A stretch of 38,027 bases of DNA from a virus: IMG/VR virus record IMGVR_UViG_3300025310_000015, positions 1 through 38,027 of that record; one strand, written 5' to 3'. The position numbers were made by a program, and so were the translations under genes. Shown in pieces: positions 5,400 to 12,914 of the stretch. Each line of letters begins with the position of its first letter. Position 1 is the first letter of the stretch. The notes under the pieces are model-generated. The model had not been told where the DNA came from. It did no database searches and saw only the letters and a program-made list of their open reading frames with translations.

Positions 5400-6959
5400 T
5401 CAAGGAACGTTTCGACGCACGCTTTTGACGTAGTTCGGCAGCGTCGGCCGCGTCTCCTTTCGCCCCGTCCGGAGACGCAGGGTATCCAGCGCCAGCAGCT
5501 CCGCGGCGTGAAACGGCAGCTCCCGGTCGCGTCCGCAGCCCGGGCACGCGGGCGCCGGGGCCTCCTCCACGCGCACGGGCTCGCCGGGCGCCCAACCGCA
5601 GGCGGTACAGGTGAGGGAGGGGCCGTAGATGCGCCGCACGCGCGCGGGGGGTAACCCGGCCTCCTCCGTCAACTGGACGAGGATCTCGGCCAGCCGGGAA
5701 AAATGCTTGTAGCGCAGCAACGGCGTCGGCCTGCGCCGGCCCGGGTCCTCCAGGAGCACGATCTCCGCGCCGTGGCGGCAGGCGAGATCGATGATCTGGT
5801 GCCCCGCGGAATAGAGCACATGCTCCGCCACGCGCGCCGCGCGCCGGTCTCCGGCGAGGGACCGGCCCTTCCGCTGGCGGATCGCCCGCAGCCGTGTCAG
5901 GGCGCTGATCGTCCGCATGAGGTCCCGGCCATCGATGGCCGTCGTCGCCAGCCGCCGGCCGCGCGCGTCCAGCAGCACGCCCGCGACGAGCGTGTGTACG
6001 CCGCGGAGGAGCGCCAGCACCGCGCCGCTCGTCGGGCGGGGCTCCCGCCGTGGATACTCGAACTCTACGTGCAGGTAATACTCTCCGTCGCGTTCTACGA
6101 GCAACGCCGATTTGGGCGTGCCCCGGCCCGGAAACAGGCGCTCCCAGCGCTTGCGCCGCCGCCCCGGCCCCGTGCCCATCTCGATGGGCACCAGCATCGT
6201 CGAGGTAGCGCGGCCGGGGAGATACTCCTCCCGGGAGCGGACGTTCGCCAGGGGGCCGCGGTTCGCGCGGTTCCCCGCCCGGCGGGGCGTCTCTCCCAGG
6301 GGGTCCCCTTTCGGCCAGAGGGTCAGCGCCGCGAACCACTTGCGGTCGGCGCGGCGGATCAGGCCGCAATGCGCCAGATGGCCGGGCCGCACGCCCGACT
6401 GCGCCGCGCCAAAGTAGAGCGGCATGCGCCGCTCTCGCGCCTCACGCGTCACCGCCGCCCGCCAGCGGTCCTCCTCGGCCCGCGTGAGGACGGTACGACT
6501 GGCGTCCAGGGCGGCTTCCCACCGCTCCCGCGCCCCCCGCGCCGTGCCCGCAGCGACCGTCGGGAACCCGGGTTTGCGTCCCGCGGGCTTGCCGCTCGTC
6601 AGCCACTCCGCATAAAGCGCCAGCCAGGAACCCAGCAGGCCCTCCACGGCGACGATCAGCGCCATGGCGAGCGCGCTGTGCAGATCCCGCGGCAGGCCCC
6701 GGCAGTAGCCCAGAACCCGGGCGTGCAGGGCGCGGGAATCCACCTCAAACCGCGCCGGACGGTCGCTTCCCATCCCGTCCCCGGGGGGCGCCGACCGGCC
6801 GGCTCCGCGCGGCCTAAGCGTCCGCAGAAGCGCCCGCTGGTCGGCGCGGGCGCGGTCCAGCGCCTCCCCCATCCCCGCCGACCAGCGCGCCAGCGCCGTC
6901 GCCAGCCGCCGGCGATCGTGAGGGTGCACGCGGAGCTTGAAACAGGCCGTCCGGTACAC
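5400..6959 (-). CDS. TnpB/Cas12-family (type V-like) effector with degenerate RuvC site
   Basis: A 519-aa basic protein, GTG start three bases after the stop of the IbrB-like gene. The N-terminus (MYRTACFKLRVHP) resembles the TnpB/Cas12 wedge-domain start. The C-terminal third has the family order: RuvC-I at 312-334 (ALLRGVHTLVAGVLLD), RuvC-II at 399-407 (EIVLLEDPG, Glu404), a zinc finger with Cys451, 454, 472 and 475, and RuvC-III at 478-492 (DRELPFHAAELLALD). In active relatives RuvC-I has Asp where this has Leu318 (GID-RG versus ALL-RG), and RuvC-III has Asp where this has Pro482 (DxNAA versus PFHAA). Hence predicted DNA binding without cutting. Length lies between TnpB (about 400) and Cas12m (about 600). 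The gene directly precedes the CRISPR array on the same strand. Alternative: a domesticated TnpB unrelated to the array. Confidence 0.85.
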   Translation of the reverse strand: MYRTACFKLRVHPHDRRRLATALARWSAGMGEALDRARADQRALLRTLRPRGAGRSAPPGDGMGSDRPARFEVDSRALHARVLGYCRGLPRDLHSALAMALIVAVEGLLGSWLALYAEWLTSGKPAGRKPGFPTVAAGTARGARERWEAALDASRTVLTRAEEDRWRAAVTREARERRMPLYFGAAQSGVRPGHLAHCGLIRRADRKWFAALTLWPKGDPLGETPRRAGNRANRGPLANVRSREEYLPGRATSTMLVPIEMGTGPGRRRKRWERLFPGRGTPKSALLVERDGEYYLHVEFEYPRREPRPTSGAVLALLRGVHTLVAGVLLDARGRRLATTAIDGRDLMRTISALTRLRAIRQRKGRSLAGDRRAARVAEHVLYSAGHQIIDLACRHGAEIVLLEDPGRRRPTPLLRYKHFSRLAEILVQLTEEAGLPPARVRRIYGPSLTCTACGWAPGEPVRVEEAPAPACPGCGRDRELPFHAAELLALDTLRLRTGRKETRPTLPNYVKSVRRNVP

Positions 6960-6962
6960 GGG

Positions 6963-7625
6963 CTACTCCCACGCCTCGGAAAAAACCCCGTCGGCGAAGA
7001 GTTGCGCCAGGCCCGAGACCTGTTTCAACCGCAGCACCTCGTCGGCGTCCATCCCCAGCTCGCGGGCGATGCGGGCGTCCGACCAGTTGCGCCGCGCGAG
7101 CTCCACCACGATCTCGCTCATCCCGGCCACCTGATGGACGCCGCGCGCCCGGTTGTGGCGGATCGTCGCCGCGATCCGGTCCGCCCGCTGCCCGCGATCC
7201 GGATTGATCGTGACCACGGGCAGATAGCCTCCCGTGCGCGCCCGCACCGTCCGGCTCGTCATCCCGACCTGGCGGCGATGAAAGCCGTCCACCACCTCCC
7301 GGCGTGTCTCCTCCAGGAACGTGACGACGGGCTGCGTGTACCCGTCCGCGGCGATACTGTGCTCCAGGAGTTTCAGCTCCGGTTTCGCCACCGTGTTGGG
7401 ATTGTAGTCGTTCGCCTCGACGGCCTCGGCCGGCAGCCAGAGCACGCAGTCCACGGGTTCGGCCGCCAGGGGGCTGACGGCCTGGAGACGGCGCCGCACC
7501 CGGTTGAGCGCCGCGATTCGCTCCGGCACGGGCAACCGTTCGATCCGGTCGCAAATCGTGTCGATCAGGGCCTCCATCGTGCGCTCCTCCGTCTGCCGGC
7601 GGATGTCGACCGTCAGATTCCCCAT
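6963..7625 (-). CDS. IbrB-like ParB/sulfiredoxin-superfamily protein
   Basis: A 220-aa protein. Residues 68-120 carry the ParB-like core: EANDYNPN, HSIAADGYTQPVV and VVDGFHR (113-117, at the site of the ParB GxxR box). A TIRHNRARGVH motif near 154-165 is typical of the IbrB group, and a C-terminal HTH-like part (WSDARIARELGMDADEVLRL) follows. It overlaps the IbrA-like gene by 13 bp and is followed after three bases by the TnpB/Cas12-like gene, so all three are probably one transcript. IbrA/IbrB pairs are known from E. coli prophage-like elements as co-acting regulators of Ig-binding proteins; the chemistry of the pair is unsettled. The function here is inferred from pairing and motifs. Confidence 0.78.
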   Translation of the reverse strand: MGNLTVDIRRQTEERTMEALIDTICDRIERLPVPERIAALNRVRRRLQAVSPLAAEPVDCVLWLPAEAVEANDYNPNTVAKPELKLLEHSIAADGYTQPVVTFLEETRREVVDGFHRRQVGMTSRTVRARTGGYLPVVTINPDRGQRADRIAATIRHNRARGVHQVAGMSEIVVELARRNWSDARIARELGMDADEVLRLKQVSGLAQLFADGVFSEAWE

Positions 7626-8836
7626 TCGCGCCTCCGGTTTTGCATGACGCGGCGATACTGCTCGTAGGCCGTCGATTTGTGCTGCGTGAACGACAGGCCT
7701 TTACACCAGTAGTCGTTTCGCAGCAAGGCTTTCACGATCCGGCGCCAGGAGGGGGCCTTCCGTGCCGCCTCCAGTGCCGGGTCCGATTCCTCGGGGATCC
7801 CGTTCGGGTAGCCGCGGAGCATCCACCAGCGGCAGAAAACGGCGATTTTGTTCTCGTAATGCTCGCGGGTGCGCTCCGGGAGGCTGGCGAGCAGAAGCCG
7901 GGCGAAGCTCTCCCAGGTGTGCCCGGGGGGGCGAGAGACGCGGATCATCCCGTTGACGTTTCCTGTCTCGCGCGCGTAGAGAGCGCCGCCGTTGGCCCCC
8001 GCCACCCGCGCGACCACCCGTCCCCACGTTTCGGGCTCGATGGCGTGAAACAGCCACAGACCGCGCCGCTGATCGTCCCCGTACGGCTGACAGATGCGCG
8101 CCTGGTGGATGGAGAGGCCCGCCTGGTACATCCGGTCGTAAATCCGGTTATACGGCAGGCCCGTCGTCCCGTGATAGACCCAGACGTCCTCCGTTTTCCA
8201 GTCGTAGAGCGGATAAATGTTCACCACGGTGCCGCCTTTCCACGTGGTGTAGCCGCGTCCCTCGAAGCGGCTTTTGTCCCGCACGACGGTCCGGTAACGA
8301 TTGAGGCTCTCATCGGCGCGAATCCCGACGAAACAGCCGCACGCCCTGCCTCCGGCATACCAGTCCGCGAACGCCGGCACGAACTCCTCGAACTCCATCC
8401 CCCGCCGGAAAAAGGGGAAAAATCCCTCGTCTACGATCGCCTCGGGCGGCGGTTCCCGCACCCAGAGCGGCCGCGCCCCCGGGTCCCAACAGAGCCAGTG
8501 CGTCTCGAAAACGCTGACCGCGTTGCGGAGGTTCAGCGGCAGCGCCACCCAGAAACACTCGACGCAGCCGGCGTAGCGGGCCAGCATCTCCCGCGCGTGC
8601 TCGATGGTCAGCCGGTACTGCGCCTCCAGGTCGATGAACAGCACCCCGACCCGCCGTCCCCGCCGCGTCGCCTCCTCGCCGACGAGATGGAGCATCACCG
8701 TCGAGTCCTTCCCCGCCGAGAACGACACGTAGAGCCGGGGAAAGGTCTCGAAGGCCCAGGCGACGCGTTGCCGCGCCGCCGTCAGGACGTCGATTCCCAG
8801 GCGGCGTTTGCCCCCGCCTCCCTCCCGTCGAGCCAT
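7613..8836 (-). CDS. IbrA-like phosphoadenosine phosphosulfate reductase-family protein
   Basis: A 407-aa protein; ATG 8836 has a good GGAGGAGG ribosome site nine bases upstream. The PP-loop is clear at residues 34-46 (RLYVSFSAGKDST). It is followed by FIDLEAQY, a cysteine pair near CGCFVGIRADES, and IYPLYDWKTEDVW, all typical of PAPS-reductase-like ATP pyrophosphatases of the DUF3440/IbrA type. A C-terminal region with WWMLRGYPNGIP is also usual for this family. The enzymes activate a substrate with ATP; the phage substrate is unknown. Its partner IbrB-like gene overlaps its end. An alternative role is DNA backbone or base modification (compare DndC), but no dnd partners are seen. Confidence 0.85.
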   Translation of the reverse strand: MARREGGGGKRRLGIDVLTAARQRVAWAFETFPRLYVSFSAGKDSTVMLHLVGEEATRRGRRVGVLFIDLEAQYRLTIEHAREMLARYAGCVECFWVALPLNLRNAVSVFETHWLCWDPGARPLWVREPPPEAIVDEGFFPFFRRGMEFEEFVPAFADWYAGGRACGCFVGIRADESLNRYRTVVRDKSRFEGRGYTTWKGGTVVNIYPLYDWKTEDVWVYHGTTGLPYNRIYDRMYQAGLSIHQARICQPYGDDQRRGLWLFHAIEPETWGRVVARVAGANGGALYARETGNVNGMIRVSRPPGHTWESFARLLLASLPERTREHYENKIAVFCRWWMLRGYPNGIPEESDPALEAARKAPSWRRIVKALLRNDYWCKGLSFTQHKSTAYEQYRRVMQNRRREWGI

Positions 8837-9204
8837 TCGAGAACCTCCTCCCGCGTCATCAGCACTCTCTCCCCCGCCGCGTCCACACGGCAAAAGTACC
8901 GCTCGACGCGCCTCCAGGTGAGGCGATGACAGACCTCGTAGACCTCCCCCGAGTGCAGCCAGAAGGTCTTGCGAACCCCCCGGGATCCCGTGGAGTTCGC
9001 GTGCGTGTAATCCGTCTGCGAGCGCAAAAACTCCCGCTCCAGCCCGTACCGCGGGCAGATCCCCACGATCCGGGCGACCCAGGGCTCGGGAAACAGCACC
9101 CGCCGGTAGGCCACCGGGTGCCCGGAGAGGAGGCGTCGATACAGGCGCGTCAGGCGGTGCGGGCCGTCGGCGCCGATGGCTTCCACCACGAGAGCGTGGA
9201 CCAT
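8782..9204 (-). CDS. Hypothetical protein upstream of the IbrA-like gene
   Basis: A 140-aa protein starting at ATG 9204, overlapping the previous stop by one base; its 3' end overlaps the IbrA-like start by 55 bp. Residues 1-60 (MVHALVVEAIGADGPHRLTR, then HPVAYRRVLFPEPWVARIVG) look like a compact alpha/beta fold, and the C-terminus (YFCRVDAAGERVLMTREEVL) has one Cys. No family recognised. Tight packing with the IbrA/IbrB genes suggests co-function or simple co-expression. Confidence 0.6.
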   Translation of the reverse strand: MVHALVVEAIGADGPHRLTRLYRRLLSGHPVAYRRVLFPEPWVARIVGICPRYGLEREFLRSQTDYTHANSTGSRGVRKTFWLHSGEVYEVCHRLTWRRVERYFCRVDAAGERVLMTREEVLEWLDGREAGANAAWESTS

Positions 9205-9833
9205 CACCGGGGGCCCTCCCGGTGGTGCCATTCGATCCGATGGGGGCTATCGGCCGGCGCTCCGCCGGCCCAGGGGAAAACGCGGGCGTTCGACGGCTCG
9301 TCGCGCCCGAACAGACCCGTCGCCAGGAGGCGGCGGATCGCCTGACGCCGCGCGCCGTCCGGCGGCAGCGGGCTGGAGACCCACTCGGCGAGCGTCTCCC
9401 AGACGGCCCTGGCCCGCGCCGGCTCGGGGTCCTCGTACCGCTCGGGGCCCGCGGCCTGCCAGTGAAAATCGGTCGCGTACGCGTAGATCACCGGCCCGCA
9501 AAACCGGTTCAGCCCGTCGTTCTGAATCCCGAGGGACCAGTGCACGCCCGGGCGGATGATCGCCAGGAGATTGTCGTTCCGGGGCACCGCGCGCAGCGCG
9601 GAAAGCGGCGCCTCCTCCCCCAGTCGCAGCCCCCGCCAGGCGGGGCCGAGCGGCGACCGCAGGAAGGCCGCCGGCGCCTCCGACCGCGCGTAGAGGGACG
9701 GGACGCCCAGCAGGCGAAACCAGTGCTCTCCCGTCCGATCGGTCTGGACGGCGCACCAGCAGCGGTCCGCGTCCCTCTCCGGAATCCAGGCGCACGCCGT
9801 GATCCGGATGAGAGTGCGTCGCGAGATCGTCAT
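9204..9833 (-). CDS. Hypothetical protein
   Basis: A 209-aa protein. The start ATG 9833 overlaps the previous stop. The sequence is rich in Trp, Arg and Pro, with a central stretch (NLLAIIRPGVHWSLGIQNDG, then FCGPVIYAYATDFHWQA) suggesting beta strands; no membrane segment or known motif. It lies in the accessory operon upstream of the IbrA/IbrB/effector genes and is coupled at both ends. Function unknown. Confidence 0.6.
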   Translation of the reverse strand: MTISRRTLIRITACAWIPERDADRCWCAVQTDRTGEHWFRLLGVPSLYARSEAPAAFLRSPLGPAWRGLRLGEEAPLSALRAVPRNDNLLAIIRPGVHWSLGIQNDGLNRFCGPVIYAYATDFHWQAAGPERYEDPEPARARAVWETLAEWVSSPLPPDGARRQAIRRLLATGLFGRDEPSNARVFPWAGGAPADSPHRIEWHHREGPR

Positions 9834-10006
9834 GGCGCCTCCGTGTTTTGTCCGCCGGCGAGGGATTCCTTGCGGCGCCGAACGCCCTCCGCCACGATCT
9901 GCCGCAACAGTTCCCGCCGGCTCATGCGGAGACGCCAGCGGAGATCGTCCAGCTCCGCCAGCAGCCCGGCGGGAAGCACCAGTGTAATTTGCACATCCTC
10001 AGACAC
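9830..10006 (-). CDS. Ribbon-helix-helix DNA-binding protein
   Basis: 58 aa when started at GTG 10006, chosen because a GGAGGAGG ribosome site lies a few bases upstream. The protein reads SEDVQITLVLPAGLLAELDD, then LRWRLRMSRRELLRQIVAEG: a short beta strand followed by two helices, as in CopG/Arc-type RHH repressors. Such proteins bind operators as dimers. It is a likely autoregulator of this operon, perhaps acting at the promoter at 11771-11799, where short direct repeats occur. The target is inference. Confidence 0.75.
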   Translation of the reverse strand: MSEDVQITLVLPAGLLAELDDLRWRLRMSRRELLRQIVAEGVRRRKESLAGGQNTEAP

Positions 10007-10517
10007 GCTGACCCTCCTCCAGCCAGGCGGCGGCAAAGCAGGTCGCGAAATCCGCCGCGATCATGACCCGCTCCGGATCGGCGCCCGGCGTGGGCAGCAC
10101 CGTCGCCACCACGATCGGCCGCTCCTCGTAGAGCGGCATCACGATCTCTGCCAGCGCCGTCGCCGTCATCCCGTGCGCGCCGGAGACACCCAGGATCGAG
10201 GCGATTCCGTAGATCCCCGGTTCCGGCTCCGTCGTCTCATGGATGACGCAGTTGTACTGAAACGCCGTCTCCCCCGGCGCGCCGACGCAGAAAATGAGGC
10301 GATTGCCGGGCGCCTCCCCGTACCCGGCCGGCATCCCGAGGCGGACGGTAAACGTCGGGAGCCCCTCGACACCGTGGGGGATCTCGAGGGCTCCCGAGCG
10401 CAGGCGGGAGAGCAGCCCGGCGCAGAGGGAGACGGCGGGCGCCGCCAGCTCGCGGGCGTCGACCACGCGGCGGGAGAGGACGGCGCCGCCTGAGATCGTC
10501 ACGTCTCGGAAGATCAT
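9999..10517 (-). CDS. Hypothetical alpha/beta protein
   Basis: A 172-aa protein, overlapping genes on both sides by four to eight bases. Motifs seen: AAPAVSLCAGLLSRLRSGAL, RLIFCVGAPGETAFQYNCVI and a Gly-rich GIYGIASILGVSGAHGMTA. It looks like a soluble enzyme-like fold, but I cannot place it. Context: accessory early operon. Confidence 0.55.
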   Translation of the reverse strand: MIFRDVTISGGAVLSRRVVDARELAAPAVSLCAGLLSRLRSGALEIPHGVEGLPTFTVRLGMPAGYGEAPGNRLIFCVGAPGETAFQYNCVIHETTEPEPGIYGIASILGVSGAHGMTATALAEIVMPLYEERPIVVATVLPTPGADPERVMIAADFATCFAAAWLEEGQRV

Positions 10518-11332
10518 TTCGCCCTCCCCGCGGTCGCACGGATGCGCGCCGCGAGCTCCCCATCGTAGGGCACGAATCGTCCGATGGCGCCGGCGCCGCC
10601 CGTGCGGACGTTGTTTGCGCCCCAGTCGTCGCCGTCCCTCCCGTTGTTTCGGACGGCCCAGATCCGGCCGTCCGCCTCCTCGATCACGAACCAGCGCCCC
10701 CCGCCGTAGATCCGCTGGCCCGACGCCGGGATCTCGATCTCCTCACCGGAGAGGACGTGCGAGCCGGGTTCATACGTCCCGTCGCGGTCCACCTGGTCGA
10801 AGAGGGCGGCGAGCTCGCGGCGCGCCTCGGCCCGCCGGGCGGCCGCGGCCTCCGCCTCTCGCACGGGCGCCGCTTCCTCCTCCGTCGCCGGGCGGAGGCG
10901 AAACGTGTAAAGGAAGCCCGATTCGTCCCCGACCCCAAAACTCATGCCGTCCTCGCGGACCCATTGCTTCCGGACCGCCGCCACGACCCAGCAGGAGCCG
11001 GGGGCTGCCCCCGGCAGCCTGTGCGCGAGGCCGCCGCCGCGCCCGGATTTCGCCAGGATCACCGAGCCCTCCCCGGCGTCGTCGAGCAGGTAGCCCGATC
11101 CGATCGTCACCTCGATCCACCCCTCGGGGAGGGGCGAAGGAGCGTGGGAGTCTCGGATACCCCCGCGGCGGGGGGCGGCCGGCGCGTTCGCCACGAGCGC
11201 CCGCGCCGCCTCGGCCTGGCTCTCCGGCACCTGCCACACCCGGGCGTCGGCATCCCACCGCCCGCCGAGCGCCTTGAGCTGGTCCCTCACAGGAAAGGTG
11301 TTGCCCGTGACCGCCACCATCCGCTCGCTCAC
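10514..11332 (-). CDS. Hypothetical protein with DUF5710-like N-terminal motif
   Basis: A 272-aa protein. Residues 6-45 (VAVTGNTFPVRDQLKALGGR, then WDADARVWQVPESQAEAARA) match the short (F/Y)PVKDxLKxLGxRWDxxxxxW motif common in phage and plasmid proteins that handle DNA. The rest contains beta-rich stretches (IEVTIGSGYLLDDAGEGSVI), an Ala/Glu/Arg-rich helix near 155-180, and a C-terminal repeat of WFVIEE and WAVRNN. No catalytic motif recognised. Coupled by ATGA overlaps to both neighbours. Confidence 0.6.
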   Translation of the reverse strand: MSERMVAVTGNTFPVRDQLKALGGRWDADARVWQVPESQAEAARALVANAPAAPRRGGIRDSHAPSPLPEGWIEVTIGSGYLLDDAGEGSVILAKSGRGGGLAHRLPGAAPGSCWVVAAVRKQWVREDGMSFGVGDESGFLYTFRLRPATEEEAAPVREAEAAAARRAEARRELAALFDQVDRDGTYEPGSHVLSGEEIEIPASGQRIYGGGRWFVIEEADGRIWAVRNNGRDGDDWGANNVRTGGAGAIGRFVPYDGELAARIRATAGRAK

Positions 11333-11733
11333 GCCGCCACCTCCGCGTTCGTCACCGGCCGGCCGGCCGCGTCCACCAGACCGGCGAAATTCGGATTCGT
11401 TGCCAGGAAATCCTTGAGGCCGTGCAGACTGGCGTGCCAGCCCTCGTAATAGCCGGCGTTGTAGGCCGGGTTCGGTCGCTCCTCACCATACGGGTGACCC
11501 GTGAGCCGGTCGAGAAGCGCCTGGCCGCGCCCCTGATGCCACTCCGGCTGCCCCTGGAGGGAGAGCGCCGCCGCCTCGCGTTTCGCCAGACCGAACGTCG
11601 TCCGGCGCCGCTTCCAGTAGCCGGCGTCACCACGCCGGCTTTCGATCTCCGCCATGGCGGCGTCCCGCATCTGCGCCTTGCGCTCCGCGTTCCGCCGGTC
11701 CCGCTCCGTCAACTGGTAGACCGCTCGCTCCAT
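11329..11733 (-). CDS. Small hypothetical protein, first gene of the effector operon
   Basis: A 134-aa protein; ATG 11733 has AGGGGAG just upstream and lies 38 bp from the -10 box of a strong leftward promoter. The N-terminal 40 residues are a charged helix (LTERDRRNAERKAQMRDAAM). The C-terminal part includes RPNPAYNAGYYEGWHASLHG, a Tyr/Trp-rich motif. Not recognised. As first gene of the operon that ends with the Cas12-like gene, it could be an early regulator. Confidence 0.6.
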   Translation of the reverse strand: MERAVYQLTERDRRNAERKAQMRDAAMAEIESRRGDAGYWKRRRTTFGLAKREAAALSLQGQPEWHQGRGQALLDRLTGHPYGEERPNPAYNAGYYEGWHASLHGLKDFLATNPNFAGLVDAAGRPVTNAEVAA

Positions 11734-11770
11734 CTCCCCTCTCCCCGTCCTCAACAGCACCGTTATCATC

Positions 11771-11799
11771 AGTATACTATCCAATATCAACGATGTCAA
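11771..11799 (-). promoter_or_regulatory. Near-consensus leftward sigma-70 promoter
   Basis: On the minus strand TTGACA (complement of 11794-11799), a 17-bp spacer, then TATACT (complement of 11771-11776). The surrounding 11750-11835 is strikingly AT-rich for this DNA. The direct repeats ATCGTTGACATCGTTGATAT across the -35 could be an operator. It should drive 11733 down to the effector gene and possibly the CRISPR array. Confidence 0.75.
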
Positions 11800-11852
11800 C
11801 GATATCTCGAATATTCCCGGTTTTTTTTCCGATCGCCGACAATCAGAGAAAA

Positions 11853-11881
11853 GCCCCCGCGGCGTCACGCACCGCGGGGGC
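11853..11881 (-). terminator. Intrinsic terminator for leftward transcripts
   Basis: GCCCCCGCGG (11853-11862) and CCGCGGGGGC (11872-11881) form a 10-bp perfect stem. Read leftward it is followed by TTTTCTCT. It would separate the 12.7-22 kb leftward unit from the promoter at 11.8 kb. Confidence 0.65.
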
Positions 11882-11972
11882 GACTGTCCCGACCTGCCGA
11901 GCCAGGACGAGACGGTGGTAGATTCCTGCCGCCGCGGCCGCACTCCCTCCTGGCCGGCTGCAGGAGACATTC

Positions 11973-12914
11973 ATGCGACACCCCTGTTCCGAACCGATGT
12001 CCTCGCCGGGATCGCACCCGGATCCGGATCCGGGCCCGGATCCGGATCCGGAGTCTCTCTGGGTCTCTCTGCCGGAGGCCGCGCGGCATTTTAGACGCAA
12101 CGAGCGCACCGTCCGCGAGTGGCTGAAAGACGGCCGGGTCCGGGGGCGGAAGGTCGAGCAGTTCGGCTCCCTCACCTGGCGGGTCTGGATCGGCGCCGGC
12201 GCGCTCGTCCCGCCCCCGGATCCGGGGGCGGGCCCGGGGCCGGATCCGGGCTGCCGGTCCAGGATTTCCGCACGGAAACCGGCACCGGATCCACCCCCGG
12301 ATCCGGAGGTGGATCCGGGGGTGGATCCGGGGGTGGGTCCGGGAGAGGAGGGCGAGGCGGCGATCCTGGCGCTCATCCGCGAGCAGTTCGCGGCGGAGCG
12401 CGAGGAGAAGGAACAACTGCGCCGGGAGAACCTCCAGCTCATCCACCGGGTAGGGACGCTGGAGCAGGCCCTCCGGGACCGGATCCCCGCGCTGATCGCG
12501 GAGGGGACGGCCGAGGTCCGCAGGGAGGTGACGGCGCTCGCGCGACAGGTTGTGGCGCTGGAGCGGGTCGGGGAGGGGATGGGCCGAAGGGTGCGGGTGG
12601 TGACGGCGCTGGTGGCGGTGCTTGCGGTCCTGGTGGCGATCGTGGGCGTTATGGCGCTTCGCCCCGCCCCCGGATCCGGGGGCGGGGGCGGGACTACAGG
12701 AGCAGGACCGGCGAAAGCGGTGCCGGCTCCTGCTCCCGTTCGACCTCATAGAGTCCCAGCCGGCCCGGGCCCGGGATCGGCCGCGCGAAGGCCACCGGCT
12801 CGCGAAGCTCGAAGCACCAGGGGCCAAACGCCCAAAAATTCCCGCCCATCGTCGGGCTCCCGCACCCGGATCTCCGCTCCCGCTCCGCAACGAGCGCCCG
12901 ACGGCAGCCGGTGA
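11973..12914 (+). CDS. Membrane-anchored helix-turn-helix protein
   Basis: A 313-aa protein with a ribosome site (CAGGAGA). Order of parts: an Asp-Pro/Gly-rich N-terminus encoded by repeated GGATCC/GGATCCG hexamers; a MerR/excisionase-like HTH at 29-72 (LWVSLPEAARHFRRNERTVR, then EWLKDGRVRG); a second Asp-Pro-rich linker; a charged coiled coil at 130-200; and one strong membrane helix at 208-229 (VVTALVAVLAVLVAIVGVMA). The last 75 residues are low complexity and lie antisense to the ASCH gene, so the working protein may end near the membrane helix. It suggests a DNA-binding protein tethered to the membrane, for phage genome anchoring or signalling. It is the only rightward gene in this stretch. 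Confidence 0.7.
   Translation: MRHPCSEPMSSPGSHPDPDPGPDPDPESLWVSLPEAARHFRRNERTVREWLKDGRVRGRKVEQFGSLTWRVWIGAGALVPPPDPGAGPGPDPGCRSRISARKPAPDPPPDPEVDPGVDPGVGPGEEGEAAILALIREQFAAEREEKEQLRRENLQLIHRVGTLEQALRDRIPALIAEGTAEVRREVTALARQVVALERVGEGMGRRVRVVTALVAVLAVLVAIVGVMALRPAPGSGGGGGTTGAGPAKAVPAPAPVRPHRVPAGPGPGSAARRPPAREARSTRGQTPKNSRPSSGSRTRISAPAPQRAPDGSR

Noticed and set aside
5296-6369. Alternative leftward 357-aa frame overlapping the effector
   Set aside because: Arg/Pro/Gly shadow of the effector's codons with no motif.
5400-6959. Treating the effector as part of an intact IS200/IS605 element
   Set aside because: No TnpA transposase and no terminal hairpins typical of that family were seen; the gene is coupled to phage accessory genes.
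12000-12350. Repeated GGATCC hexamers as an iteron or CRISPR-like array
   Set aside because: Spacing is irregular and explained by Asp-Pro codon runs in a low-complexity linker.
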